DNA of 29,446 nt. Source: Sphacelaria rigidula (lineage: Eukaryota > Phaeophyceae > Sphacelariales). Position 1 is the first letter of the stretch, and every line of letters begins with the position of its first letter. Shown here in pieces: positions 27,801 to 29,446 of the stretch. The translations under genes were made by a program, and so were the position numbers. The notes under the pieces are model-generated. The model made no database searches, was not told the DNA's origin, and saw nothing but the letters and a program-made list of their open reading frames with translations. The stretch is from positions 1-29,446 of the forward strand of contig CAXNAA020000081.1 in assembly GCA_964200075.2 (NCBI GenBank), in the 5' to 3' direction.

Positions 27801-29284
27801 CCAACACTCACCCCGCAAACGACGGGTTCTTGTGTCGAGTACCCGAGGCCTCGGTTAAACCGCCACGCGGTAGTCGTGTGGGGTAGGCGCCTCAAGCGCT
27901 CAGAAAGTTTTGCTCGTGGTAGTGTGGGATTTGTACTATGATACTCAAAACCTCCCGTCAACTTGACGTGGTGCACGCAGCGTCCTACTCTTACTCTTGT
28001 CAGCTTCGGACCCAGGTGGTGTCGAGTGTCCTCAAGAGTCTCCTCAAGCCAACAACTGTTGGGACACCACCTACCCGCCGAACTAGATGGTTTTGAGTCT
28101 ATTATTAGAGCTCAGAAATGGTTTGCTAATCATTAACCAGTTGAATGGTCACGCGTAGCGCACTCATTAACCAGTTAAATGACACATACTGATTTGGTCA
28201 TCGAGCGGCGCAGCCGCGAGCCAAAAAGCCTTCCCTGGAAGAGGGATACCCGCGAGAGGCGCCCCCGGAGGGCCCCGCCGTGCGGGAGGCACATTTTTAC
28301 ACGATTTGGCTTCACGGGAGCTAAAAAAATACGTTAAATTCGGGCCAATTTTCAAGGGCTGCATGTAGCATACGTAGCCGGTAACGGGTTATAAAGCCGG
28401 TAGCGATAACTAATGGTTTCACACCATTATCCAATTTTTTCAAATAATCAGTTCCATTATTACTATCATAATGATAATGGCCAGTTATAACTGGTACCAT
28501 TCCCGAGCTCTCTCTATTATAGTTGTTATCCGAACCCTTCCGGTCGAGAATACGCAGAAGGAATGAATACTCTGCTAGATTGATTTCGGCAAGTCCGAGC
28601 AACACTCGTTTCTCTTCAAGCTCAACGAGGAATGGATACACCGATCTTTGCGCCTGTTGATGCTCCTGCTTTGATGGGTTTCCGTCGTGTATTGGTTGCC
28701 TTGGTTACGTCTATCTTGTCGTTATCCGTAGGTGGATAATAACAACATATGATCAATAGTCGCAATAGGCAAGTAATACACTGCGTAAAATGTAGGCCTG
28801 TCGCAACTATTGACCATATGCTGTCCAAGATGTTTGGTGGATCGATGAAGTTGCGATAATTGATCTCAATCGGTGGGTAGACGCGTATGCTTCTGAGTGT
28901 ATATGTATATATTTTCGTCGCCTTTATCGTAACACTGTTGTACTGTATCGCAAGCGTTTTTTAGCTTGTTGCTTTTTGCTTTTTTGCGGGCTGTAGATAC
29001 ATGCAGTGGTTCAATCAATTTATCATGACCCTGCTCAAGTTGGAATGAAGGTTCATACAGGTTGTGAAAACCCCTGTGTGTGTGTTTCTTTGTCTGCTCT
29101 GACTTTTCAATATGTTCCCACGAGTGTGCTTCGCGTGTTTGTGTGTGTGTGTCGTTGATGATGCTGTTTCGCTCGATGGTCTGGGTTTTTCCAGGAATTT
29201 TTCGATAACGCGCAAGGGGGCATGACTCGATTGGAGGGCACGCACGAGCTCTTCGCGGTCAGCGTCGAGTGGGAAAGGCAAAAG
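764..29284 (+). CDS. HSPA12: HSPA12-like Hsp70-superfamily ATPase, seven exons, 3' end outside the window
   Basis: The coding sequence is join(764..889, 17421..17617, 21842..21968, 25441..25578, 26247..26336, 26969..27121, 29195..29284), continuing past the window. All exons join in one frame to give 307 residues. Domain order matches the N-terminal part of the HSPA12/Hsp70 nucleotide-binding domain: VAAIDLGTS (phosphate 1, residues about 7-15), KTLTAVLM and [30 protein letters not shown] (connect 1), then [14 protein letters not shown] (phosphate 2). Family members are atypical cytosolic Hsp70 relatives that bind ATP; their clients are poorly defined, so no specific substrate is claimed. Human HSPA12A is about 675 residues, so roughly half should lie downstream. 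All six introns are GT-AG; phases are 0,2,0,0,0,0. Family assignment rests on motif order and spacing recalled from the family, not on a database search. Exon boundaries are inferred without transcripts. Confidence 0.85.
3195..3431. mobile_element. E-family inverted-repeat element, internally deleted copy
   Basis: The ends are inverted repeats: ACAGCTCATGAGCTACCTGA at the left (3195) and CCAGGTAGTTCATGAGCTGT at the right (3412-3431). The inside resembles 22263-22760: shared blocks include ACTAGTTGAAGAGAA / ACTAGTCGAAGAGAA, CAGTGTCCGAG, CCAAATGAGC and GATCCGGATCAGTAC / GATTCGGATCAGTAC. The copy at 22 kb carries about 250 bp more in the middle, so this one looks like a deletion derivative. There is no coding capacity. 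It is best described as a miniature non-autonomous DNA transposon; the superfamily is unknown. Confidence 0.7.
4244..4694. mobile_element. C-family foldback element, copy 1
   Basis: This is a long imperfect inverted repeat with arms of about 200 bp. The left arm contains TTTTGGCCCTTCTCCATCGA and CCTTGGAATGACTTGCTCTA; the right arm carries their reverse complements (AGAGCAAGTGATTCCGAGG, GACGGAGAAGGGCCAAAAA). The inner stem pairs CACGGATTTTCAGTGAAAAA with the segment ending GGAAATCCGTGTG. The whole element could fold as one hairpin. It is related to copies at 12238-12540 and 24073-24483. It has no open frame of interest, and the outer limits are uncertain by about 20 bp. Confidence 0.75.
4789..4929. 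mobile_element. B-family miniature element, copy 1
   Basis: The left end is TACCCTGGACAAAAAATTA and the right end is GATCCAGGGTGTGAAATA, an inverted pair of the family end TTCACACCCTGGACAA. The interior is a weak palindrome: ACCGCGCACAGTGTGG on the left and ACTGTACGTAGTAGATC on the right, around CTGTAGCAATAGACGCAACA. The same layout recurs at 17042, 25994 and 27282. It has no coding capacity and fits a MITE. Confidence 0.75.
8676..8999. mobile_element. Inverted-repeat element made of a chain of GC-rich hairpins
   Basis: The ends are inverted repeats: TGCACACCAGGGTTGAAAAA on the left, and the complement of TTTTCCAACCCTGGTGCA on the right. Similarity continues inward for about 45 bp (CTGCGCTGGCGCAGA against the complement of CTACGCAAGCGCAG). 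The interior is a row of small palindromes separated by A/T-rich linkers: CTGCGCTGGCGCAG (8709-8722), TGCGGCTTGCCGCA (8770-8783), TTCGCCGAAGGCGAA (8809-8823) and a GGGTCCCTGCGGGGGCCC block near 8900. Open frames run through it on both strands (183 and 194 codons), but these come from the repeat structure and are not credible genes. Confidence 0.7.
9076..9709. mobile_element. About 630 bp element with roughly 40 bp terminal inverted repeats
   Basis: The left end contains CATACTTCCTCCAACACATA and AGTAAAGTGCGTTATG; the right end contains CATAACGCACTTTACTCTAT and GGTTGGAGGAAGTATTTTG, its near-perfect inverse. The interior has no credible gene. It ends in a GC-rich segment with a small hairpin (GGCCCGTGCGGGAGGCC, about 9538-9554). 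That segment and its T-rich upstream resemble 6690-6810, where a CGGCCGCGCGGCGG block sits in the same context. It lies about 75 bp from the preceding hairpin element. Confidence 0.7.
10413..10701. mobile_element. A-family palindromic element, copy 1 (first of a dimer)
   Basis: The arms are inverted repeats of about 85 bp. The left arm contains AACGCATTTCCTGCGCTCAA, GATGAAATTTTGACACGATG and TACAGGACGTATGTGCGAAC; the right arm contains the complements GTTCGCACATACGTCCTGTA and CATCGTGTCAAAATTTCATC, ending GAGCGCAGGAAATCCGT. The inner stem pairs TTATTTTTATTCGTGAGT with the segment running from ACTCACGGAG. The element could fold as a single hairpin of nearly its full length. It is non-coding. Confidence 0.8.
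10762..11041. mobile_element. A-family palindromic element, copy 2 (second of a dimer)
   Basis: The build is the same as the copy 60 bp upstream: CAAACGCATTTCCTGCTCTC and GATGAAATTTTGACACGATG at the left, CATATCAAAATTTCATCGAA and TTGAGCTCGAGAATTG at the right. The arms are more diverged from each other than in copy 1. The 60 bp between the copies (GGAGGTGGACCAGTTACGAA region) resembles the spacer between the two copies near 19 kb (GGAGATGAACCAGCCACGAA), so the pair with its spacer may be one mobile unit. Confidence 0.75.
11521..11765 (+). repeat. tRNA-derived SINE, family S2, copy 1
   Basis: A Pol III B-box-like motif, GGGTTTGATTCC, lies at 11569-11580, with an A-box-like stretch upstream (TGGAATGGTCCGAC). 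The body is shared with 12750-12980: GAGAGTTGACACAGTG against GAGAGTTGACGCGGTG, then the AATCCACGAGA / AATCCGCGAGA and CGGGGAGAAAGG / CGGGGAGAGATG segments. There is no coding capacity. The exact ends are not clear because no tail or target duplication is obvious. Confidence 0.6.
12238..12540. mobile_element. C-family foldback element, copy 2 (diverged)
   Basis: The left arm holds TGATACCTTGGAATGGTTTA and CGCGTTTTCCGTTGGTCGCA; the right arm holds GGAAAACGGAAAAGG and TGGAACCGTCTCAACAATTA, the expected complements of the family arms. Near the right end a short segment (AGTCCTGGAACCGTCT) repeats the one just upstream, which looks like a small tandem duplication. The element is shorter and more degraded than the copies at 4244 and 24073. 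Confidence 0.6.
12750..12980 (+). repeat. tRNA-derived SINE, family S2, copy 2
   Basis: A-box-like TCGGTGGTGTAACAG is followed at tRNA-like spacing by a B-box-like GGGTTTGATTTC (12817-12828). The downstream body matches the copy at 11521 in the same orientation (GAGAGTTGACGCGGTG, CTAATCCGCGAGACC, GTACCGGGGAGAGATG). The reverse-strand frame of 147 codons across it has no recognisable motif and is taken as chance. Confidence 0.6.
13055..13620 (+). repeat. Imperfect tandem duplication, two units of about 235 and 330 bp
   Basis: Unit 1 runs about 13055-13290 and unit 2 about 13291-13620. Shared landmarks in order are ACGTGCTGTCAATA / ACGTGCTGGCAATA, CTCATGG, ATATTACGAGACC / ATATTACGAGGCC, a G-rich tract, GGAAGTGTTCCGAAG / GGAAGTGTGACGAGG, TGAGCTCGCGGATG / TCAGCTCACAGATG, and GACAAAACTTGGA. 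Unit 2 carries an extra segment of about 90 bp (13390-13485) that unit 1 lacks. I see no coding potential and no element hallmark. Confidence 0.7.
13722..13950. mobile_element. About 230 bp element with inverted ends and internal TTTTGGGTAC motifs
   Basis: The left end is GGGTGTGTCGGGTACGGTAA followed by TATACCCAGGTATTTC. The right end is AAAATACCCAGATGTAGGAT followed by ATACCCTATCCAACACACC, its inverse. The motif TTTTGGGTAC appears twice inside (about 13850 and 13882). One arm has a relative at 23904-24020. It is non-coding and miniature. Confidence 0.65.
14190..14527 (-). repeat. tRNA-derived SINE, family S3, copy 1
   Basis: Read on the minus strand, 14527 down to 14457 is tRNA-like. It has a 5' segment TCGCCCC, the A-box-like TGGCCCAATTGGTAACC, B box GGGTTCGATTC (14465-14475), and a 3' segment GGAGCGA that mostly pairs with the 5' segment. 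The anticodon arm does not form a clean five-pair stem, so it is a tRNA-derived SINE head and not a tRNA gene. The body continues with CTCGCGATAGAAAATGAAGG, GAGCACCGCAGAAGG and CCCCGGCTGGTGCGCCCACA. All of these recur at 27460-27740 on the opposite strand. Confidence 0.7.
15601..15895. mobile_element. D-family foldback element, copy 1
   Basis: The left arm includes GAGCTGGATCAGCCT, GTTTGCAGGCCCATGCTCAG and TTTGGTATGGACAATG; the right arm includes GCATTGTCCATACCAAATTT and CTCCAACTCTGAATATT. The core pairs CGGTACCACAAC and CCATGAGTTGAGGGCA with TGCCCGTAACTCATG and GTTTTGGTACCG. The left terminus is the complement of the tail CTGGCCCAGCTC seen at the end of copy 2 and at the ends of the SINEs at 23 and 25 kb. 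The right arm stops matching before that tail. Confidence 0.7.
16051..16105. repeat. Short perfect-stem hairpin
   Basis: GGTTTAGGGCGTTCT (16051-16065) pairs with AGAACGCCCTAACC (16092-16105) with one unpaired T, around a 26-base loop. T/A-rich runs flank both sides (CAAGTATTTTTTTCACT and CTATAAAAAAATATG), so the element may be a small inverted repeat about 80 bp long. Its function is unknown. Confidence 0.55.
17042..17182. mobile_element. B-family miniature element, copy 2
   Basis: The left end is TCACATCCTGGACAAGAAAT; the right end is CATTGTCTAGGGTGTGAAG. The interior has GTATACCGTAGAGTATCGAC and TATTGTGCGCAGTACACATC, matching the GTACGCAGTACAC-type interior of the other copies. It lies 240 bp upstream of exon 2. 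An isolated B-box-like sequence, GGTTCAAGTCCC, follows at 17298-17309 and may be part of a SINE remnant. Confidence 0.7.
17421..17617 (+). CDS. HSPA12-like exon 2 (FGDTAEEDY and FKFFKMELY segments)
   Basis: The exon is 197 nt: 65 codons plus two bases. The acceptor is GAGCCAG and the donor is GTACGT at 17618. The protein starts [11 protein letters not shown], then [20 protein letters not shown] and [12 protein letters not shown]. In HSPA12A the equivalent blocks are KTPT, FGYTARDYY and FEKFKM, so order and spacing fit. The two leftover bases CG plus the first base of exon 3 give CGG (Arg), which fixes the phase-2 junction. The ATG at 17412 lies before the acceptor and is not used in this model. 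Confidence 0.82.
17636..17790 (+). repeat. E-family fragment
   Basis: GTGATTGGTTGATTGG, TACTTCAACTGAGCACCC and AGGGGTCCAGCCGTGG match TGATTGGTCGATAAATTG, CACTTCAACTGACCCCCC and AGGGGTCCAGCCGTGA at 22308-22372, followed by diverged A-rich sequence in both. It corresponds to the central part of the longer copy at 22263-22760, the part missing from the copy at 3195. It begins within 20 bp of exon 2. Confidence 0.65.
18310..18561 (-). pseudogene. Possible unidentified coding remnant in two frames
   Basis: Two overlapping minus-strand frames have protein-like composition. One reads [20 protein letters not shown] (roughly 18500 to 18440). A second frame, offset from it, continues [20 protein letters not shown] and [12 protein letters not shown] (18437 down to about 18325). 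Joined by a frameshift near 18437 they could be one degraded protein segment. I do not recognise the family. Because neither frame exceeds 130 codons and the flanks are repeats, this may equally be chance. Confidence 0.25.
18681..19090. mobile_element. A-family palindromic element, copy 3 (first of a second dimer)
   Basis: The left arm has ACACGCGATATATCACAGCT, GAGTTTCAGGTTGTTTTCTA and TGAAATTTTGACACGATGTA; the right arm has TGTGTCAAAATTTCGTTGAA, AACGACCTGAAAGGAAGCTG and TTGAATCGCGTGT. At about 410 bp it is longer than copies 1 and 2, because the left half contains about 120 bp extra (CCCATATATATGAATCCGGG onwards). The region TGTTCTGAAATGTTTGGTCG matches TGTTCTGAAATGTTCCCTCG in copy 1. Confidence 0.7.
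19142..19431. mobile_element. A-family palindromic element, copy 4 (second of a second dimer)
   Basis: The left arm has GAAACGCGGTTATGCTGTTG and CGAAATTTCGACACGATGCG; the right arm has CCGTGTCAAAATTTCATGGA and TGAGCAGTGGAATCGCGTTT. The 50 bp between it and copy 3 contains GGAGATGAACCAGCCACGAA, the same spacer type as between copies 1 and 2. The arms are clearly diverged, so this is an old insertion. Confidence 0.7.
19598..20318 (-). pseudogene. Dead LINE-type reverse transcriptase fragment
   Basis: Reading right to left, blocks typical of non-LTR reverse transcriptases appear in order: [40 protein letters not shown] followed by FNIF (20 residues then the next block), then YADDAG (catalytic box, about 19983-19994), [14 protein letters not shown], and [20 protein letters not shown] through EALLYGC. 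The fragment is broken: a frameshift lies near 20000-20010 just before YADD, and an in-frame TAA lies at 19686-19688 between KYSS and LYDRP. No endonuclease domain or 3' tail is visible; the 5' end is cut at the D element. The blocks resemble LINEs seen in brown-algal and other protist genomes. That link is from memory. Confidence 0.8.
20318..20592. mobile_element. D-family foldback element, copy 2
   Basis: The arms are AATTTGGTATGGACAATGAA ... GGGCATGAAAAAAA on the left and TTTTTTTTCATACCCTATTC plus ATTGTCCATACCAAATTTCG on the right. The core pairs CTCGGTACCAAGAGGG and CATGAGTTGAGGGCA with TGCCTTCAACTCATGAAAG and TTTGGTACCGAGG. Beyond the right arm it continues CAACTCTGAATGTATTGAAG, GAGCATGGGCCTGCAAACTT and ends TAGGCTGGCCCAGCTCATA. 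The left arm stops at the LINE fragment (TTGGACCCTG next to CGAGGAAGC), so one element has truncated or interrupted the other. Confidence 0.7.
21842..21968 (+). CDS. HSPA12-like exon 3
   Basis: The exon is 127 nt: one base finishing an Arg codon plus 42 codons. It reads [20 protein letters not shown], then [20 protein letters not shown] and RV. It corresponds to the helical segment of HSPA12 proteins between the FKM block and the VPAIW block, where the family has a hydrophobic helix followed by a K/E-rich one. The acceptor has a strong pyrimidine tract and the donor is GTGAGT at 21969. The same bases are also open in another frame, but only this frame joins both neighbours. Confidence 0.82.
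22043..22070. repeat. (AT)n microsatellite
   Basis: An uninterrupted run of alternating T and A about 26 bp long lies in intron 3, about 75 bp after exon 3. Confidence 0.85.
22175..22203. repeat. GC-rich hairpin
   Basis: GAAATCGGCGCC and GGCGTCGATTTC are complementary apart from one mismatch, around a short TGC loop. It is of the same type as the small hairpins in 8676-8999 and at 28205-28217. Confidence 0.5.
22263..22760 (+). mobile_element. E-family element, longest copy
   Basis: It aligns at its left with the copy at 3195 (GTAACTAGTCGAAGAGAAAT), in its centre with 17636-17790 (CACTTCAACTGACCCCCCAG), and at its right again with 3195-3431 (CAGTGTCCGAGAAG, CCAAATGAGCGAGCTCATGA, TTCAGGTAGCCCATGAGCTG). 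It therefore looks like the parent form from which the shorter copies derive. The terminal repeat is well preserved only at the right end. It is A-rich inside, with no credible gene. Confidence 0.65.
23123..23412 (+). repeat. tRNA-derived SINE, family S1, copy 1
   Basis: A tRNA-like head is followed by B box GAGTTCGAATCC (about 23187-23198). It aligns along its whole length with 24852-25151: ATATTATGCCGTACA / ATATTATGCAGTACA, GTGTACTTCACAGTGATGAG / GTGCAGTTCACAGCGATCTG, and GGGAAACTGGAAGAGCTGTA / CTGGAAACTGATGAAGTTGT. It ends with the tail CTGGCCCAGCTCGTAG (23397-23412). Confidence 0.7.
23904..24020. repeat. Fragment related to the 13722-13950 element
   Basis: GTGTGTTGGGTAGGGTATTT followed by CTCACATTTGGGTATTTTGA matches the complement of the right end of the element at 13722-13950. 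The ACCCCAAAATTGG and TTGGGTAGAGG segments further on fit its internal motif. The opposite end is not recognisable. Confidence 0.5.
24073..24483. mobile_element. C-family foldback element, copy 3
   Basis: The left arm has TTCGGCCCTTCTCTATCGTT, ACACCTTGGAATGACTTGTT and GATCACAGTTTCGT; the right arm has ACGAAACTGTGATG, AGAGCAAGTCATTCCAAGG, and ACGACGGAGAAGGGCCAAAA then AGGCAGTTTGAAC. The inner stem pairs CATTTTCAATAATAATCAAG with the segment around CTTGACCGTTTGCATTTG. It is the closest relative of copy 1 at 4244. Confidence 0.75.
24852..25151 (+). repeat. tRNA-derived SINE, family S1, copy 2
   Basis: The head CGCCCCTGTAATGTACGTGA is followed by B box CAGTTCGAATCC (24920-24931). The body is collinear with the SINE at 23123. 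The tail CTGGCGCAGCTCGTAG (25136-25151) differs from copy 1 by one base. The two copies are clearly diverged, so neither insertion is recent. Confidence 0.7.
25441..25578 (+). CDS. HSPA12-like exon 4 (VPAIW block)
   Basis: The exon is 46 codons, phase 0 at both ends. It reads [46 protein letters not shown]. Human HSPA12A has [21 protein letters not shown] followed by an AGL motif at this place, so this is the most diagnostic exon: VPAxW is typical of HSPA12 and differs from the VPAYF of classical Hsp70. The acceptor is GTGTGCAG; the donor is GTGATG at 25579. Confidence 0.9.
25579..26246 (+). other. Intron 4 of the HSPA12-like gene, 668 bp
   Basis: The donor is GTGATG; the acceptor is AACAG after a T-rich stretch (ATTTTGTCATTTTTGAATTA). 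It holds one recognisable insertion, the B-family element at 25994-26136. I see nothing else in it. Confidence 0.75.
25994..26136. mobile_element. B-family miniature element, copy 3 (best preserved)
   Basis: The left end is TTCACACCCTGGACAAAAGA; the right end is GATTGTCCAGGGTGTTCAA, an inverse with few mismatches. Inside, ATACTGCGTACAGTATGG and GGTCGATACCGTATGAAATA flank the core TTGCAATAGGCGCAATGG. The 13 bp ends (CACCCTGGACAA and its inverse) are the clearest in the window and define the family consensus. Confidence 0.8.
26247..26336 (+). CDS. HSPA12-like exon 5 (EPEAA, connect-1 region)
   Basis: The exon is 30 codons, phase 0 at both ends: [20 protein letters not shown] then [15 protein letters not shown] is the connect-1 motif of the Hsp70 fold; its second glutamate corresponds to the Mg/water-coordinating Glu of Hsp70. 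In vertebrate HSPA12A this block is followed by a long insertion before phosphate 2. Here only about 20 residues separate them, closer to the shorter fungal and protist forms. The donor is GTGCGC at 26337. Confidence 0.88.
26337..26968 (+). other. Intron 5 of the HSPA12-like gene, 632 bp
   Basis: The donor is GTGCGC; the acceptor is GATATCAG. A B-box-like CGGTTCGATTCC (26851-26862) and a trinucleotide microsatellite at 26881-26928 lie near the 3' end. The rest contains nothing I can identify. Confidence 0.7.
26881..26928. repeat. (TTG)n/(CTG)n compound microsatellite
   Basis: A TTG-type run (TGTTGTTGTTGTTG) passes into eight consecutive CTG-type units (GCTGCTGCTGCTGCTGCTG). It ends 40 bp before exon 6, just upstream of the branch-point and acceptor region. 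It begins 20 bp after an isolated B-box-like sequence, so it may be the tail of a SINE remnant. Confidence 0.8.
26969..27121 (+). CDS. HSPA12-like exon 6 (phosphate-2 loop)
   Basis: The exon is 51 codons, phase 0 at both ends. It begins [20 protein letters not shown], then [20 protein letters not shown] and [19 protein letters not shown] is the phosphate-2 loop (DxGGGTxD in Hsp70s), with the catalytic Asp and Thr kept. [11 protein letters not shown] matches the GGPxGxxxVD block that follows in HSPA12 proteins. The donor is CAG followed by GTGTGC at 27122, a weaker site than the others. Confidence 0.9.
27246..27740 (+). repeat. tRNA-derived SINE, family S3, copy 2, interrupted by a B element
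   Basis: TCGCCCCGGTGGTTCATTTG (27246) matches the tRNA-like head of the minus-strand SINE at 14527 (TCGCCCCGGTGGCCCAATTG). The match stops at CTTCTA (27286) and resumes after the B element at ACCCTGACGGTT (about 27420), then B-box-like GAGCTCGAATCTC (27442). Downstream the body matches the 14 kb copy: CTCGCGATAAAACTTCAGGC, AAGCACCGCAGAAGGGAGG, CTCGGCTGGTGCACC. The SINE is therefore older than the B insertion. Confidence 0.7.
27282..27417. mobile_element. B-family miniature element, copy 4, nested in a SINE
   Basis: The left end TTCTACGCCCTAGTCAAAAG and right end TTGTTCAGGGTGTGCAACC are diverged family ends. The interior TACTGCGTACAGTATGG and GACACTGTACGCAGTACACT is the family palindrome. It splits the tRNA-like head of the S3 SINE. 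Confidence 0.75.
28205..28300. repeat. Cluster of small GC-rich palindromes
   Basis: GCGGCGCAGCCGC (28205-28217), CCTTCCCTGGAAGAGG, GGCGCCCCCGGAGGGCCCC and GCCCCGCCGTGCGGGAGGC follow each other within about 90 bp, in sharp contrast to the AT-rich sequence on the right. GTGCGGGAGGC also occurs in the 9076-9709 element. The cluster resembles the hairpin string in 8676-8999 in style, although the sequences differ. Confidence 0.5.
28321..28704 (-). CDS. Unidentified open frame in intron 6, 127 codons between stops
   Basis: On the minus strand the frame is open from just after a stop (TAA, complement of 28705-28707) to 28321. Segments such as [35 protein letters not shown] and [20 protein letters not shown] look protein-like, but I recognise no family. 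There is no ATG near the start, so it would have to be a fragment or an exon of something else. It abuts the GC-hairpin cluster, and its base composition is AT-richer than its flanks. It could be a relic of an inserted element or chance. Confidence 0.25.
   Translation of the reverse strand, partial: PRQPIHDGNPSKQEHQQAQRSVYPFLVELEEKRVLLGLAEINLAEYSFLLRILDRKGSDNNYNRESSGMVPVITGHYHYDSNNGTDYLKKLDNGVKPLVIATGFITRYRLRMLHAALENWPEFNVFF
28738..28830. repeat. Small palindrome related to the B family
   Basis: CATATGATCAATAGTCGCAA on the left pairs with TCGCAACTATTGACCATATG on the right. CACTGCGTAAAATG and TGTCCAAGATG recall the B-family interior and end. A single arm of the same type lies at 7885-7935 (TTGGACAATATCTGATCAAT, AGTTGCAATATACG). 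Confidence 0.5.
29195..29284 (+). CDS. HSPA12-like exon 7 (last in the window)
   Basis: The exon is 30 codons, phase 0 at both ends: [20 protein letters not shown] then [10 protein letters not shown]. The acceptor is TTTTTCCAG; the donor is GTGACA at 29285, followed by intron to the window end. The position after the GGPxGxxxVD block and the E-x-x-K-like ending fit the HSPA12 segment that precedes the second ATPase lobe, but sequence identity is weaker here than in exons 4-6. The gene continues beyond 29446. Confidence 0.75.
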
Positions 29285-29446
29285 GTGACAACATGCTGTG
29301 GTATGAAATATGAGGGATGTAAAGGACAGACCACTGGGGTTCCCTGTGGTTGTTACACACACCCCCTCCCCCCCCCTCTGGAAGTGGCGATACCCCAGAA
29401 AAAAGCAACTTATTGTAGGCTGTCATCCGAATGCCAGATAATCAGT

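Larger units (their letters stand above)
27122..29194 (+). other. Intron 6 of the HSPA12-like gene, 2.07 kb
   Basis: The donor is GTGTGC; the acceptor is TTTTTCCAG. It contains the S3 SINE interrupted by a B element (27246-27740), a GC-hairpin patch at 28200-28300 next to an AT-richer minus-strand open frame (28321-28704), and a B-like palindrome at 28738-28830. Nothing is recognised in 27840-28190 except a direct repeat, CATTAACCAGTTGAATG / CATTAACCAGTTAAATG, at about 28130 and 28167, or in 28840-29190. Confidence 0.75.

Noticed and set aside
1-29446. CRISPR arrays, operons, Shine-Dalgarno sites or phage genes
   Set aside because: No regularly spaced direct repeats exist, and coding density is far too low for a prokaryote. 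The GT-AG introns, SINEs and LINE show that the DNA is eukaryotic.

Overview
The window is a repeat-rich eukaryotic nuclear locus, not a bacterial or viral one. The main object is a single plus-strand, multi-exon gene for an HSPA12-type (Hsp70-superfamily) ATPase. It begins at an ATG at 764 and runs off the right edge. I reconstruct seven short exons (764-889, 17421-17617, 21842-21968, 25441-25578, 26247-26336, 26969-27121, 29195-29284). All internal junctions are GT-AG and keep one reading frame: 307 codons in 921 nt, with intron phases 0,2,0,0,0,0. Together they give the N-terminal half of the actin-like ATPase fold in family order: phosphate-1 loop DLGTS, FFKM segment, VTVPAIW, EPEAA, and phosphate-2 loop DCGGGTID. 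The C-terminal half lies outside the window.

About 97 percent of the window is 5' flank or intron. Intron 1 alone is 16.5 kb. The introns are crowded with non-autonomous mobile elements that I could group into families by comparing sequence within the window. Family A is about 280-410 bp foldback palindromes in two dimers, at 10413-11041 and 18681-19431. Family B is about 140 bp elements with TTCACACCCTGGACAA-like ends, at about 4789, 17042, 25994 and 27282, plus a relative at 28738. Family C is about 300-450 bp foldbacks at about 4244, 12238 and 24073. Family D is foldbacks with a GGTATGGACAATG arm at about 15601 and 20318. Family E is a 500 bp repeat at 22263-22760, with a deleted copy at 3195-3431 and a fragment after 17636. 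Several tRNA-derived SINE families with recognisable B boxes are present at about 11521, 12750, 14190-14527, 23123, 24852 and 27246. One dead LINE reverse-transcriptase fragment (minus strand, about 19598-20318, YADD motif) sits in intron 2.

The most striking architecture is threefold: a B-family element inserted inside the tRNA-like head of a SINE (27246-27740); a 3' tail, CTGGCCCAGCTCGTAG, shared by SINEs and by otherwise different foldbacks; and elements built of strings of short GC-rich hairpins (8676-8999, 28200-28300).

Organism: the canonical GT-AG introns, very long introns, HSPA12 gene and LINE type suggest a large-genome protist or alga. A brown alga or another stramenopile is my best guess, but this is low-confidence inference. 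I found no CRISPR array, operon, rRNA or convincing second protein-coding gene.
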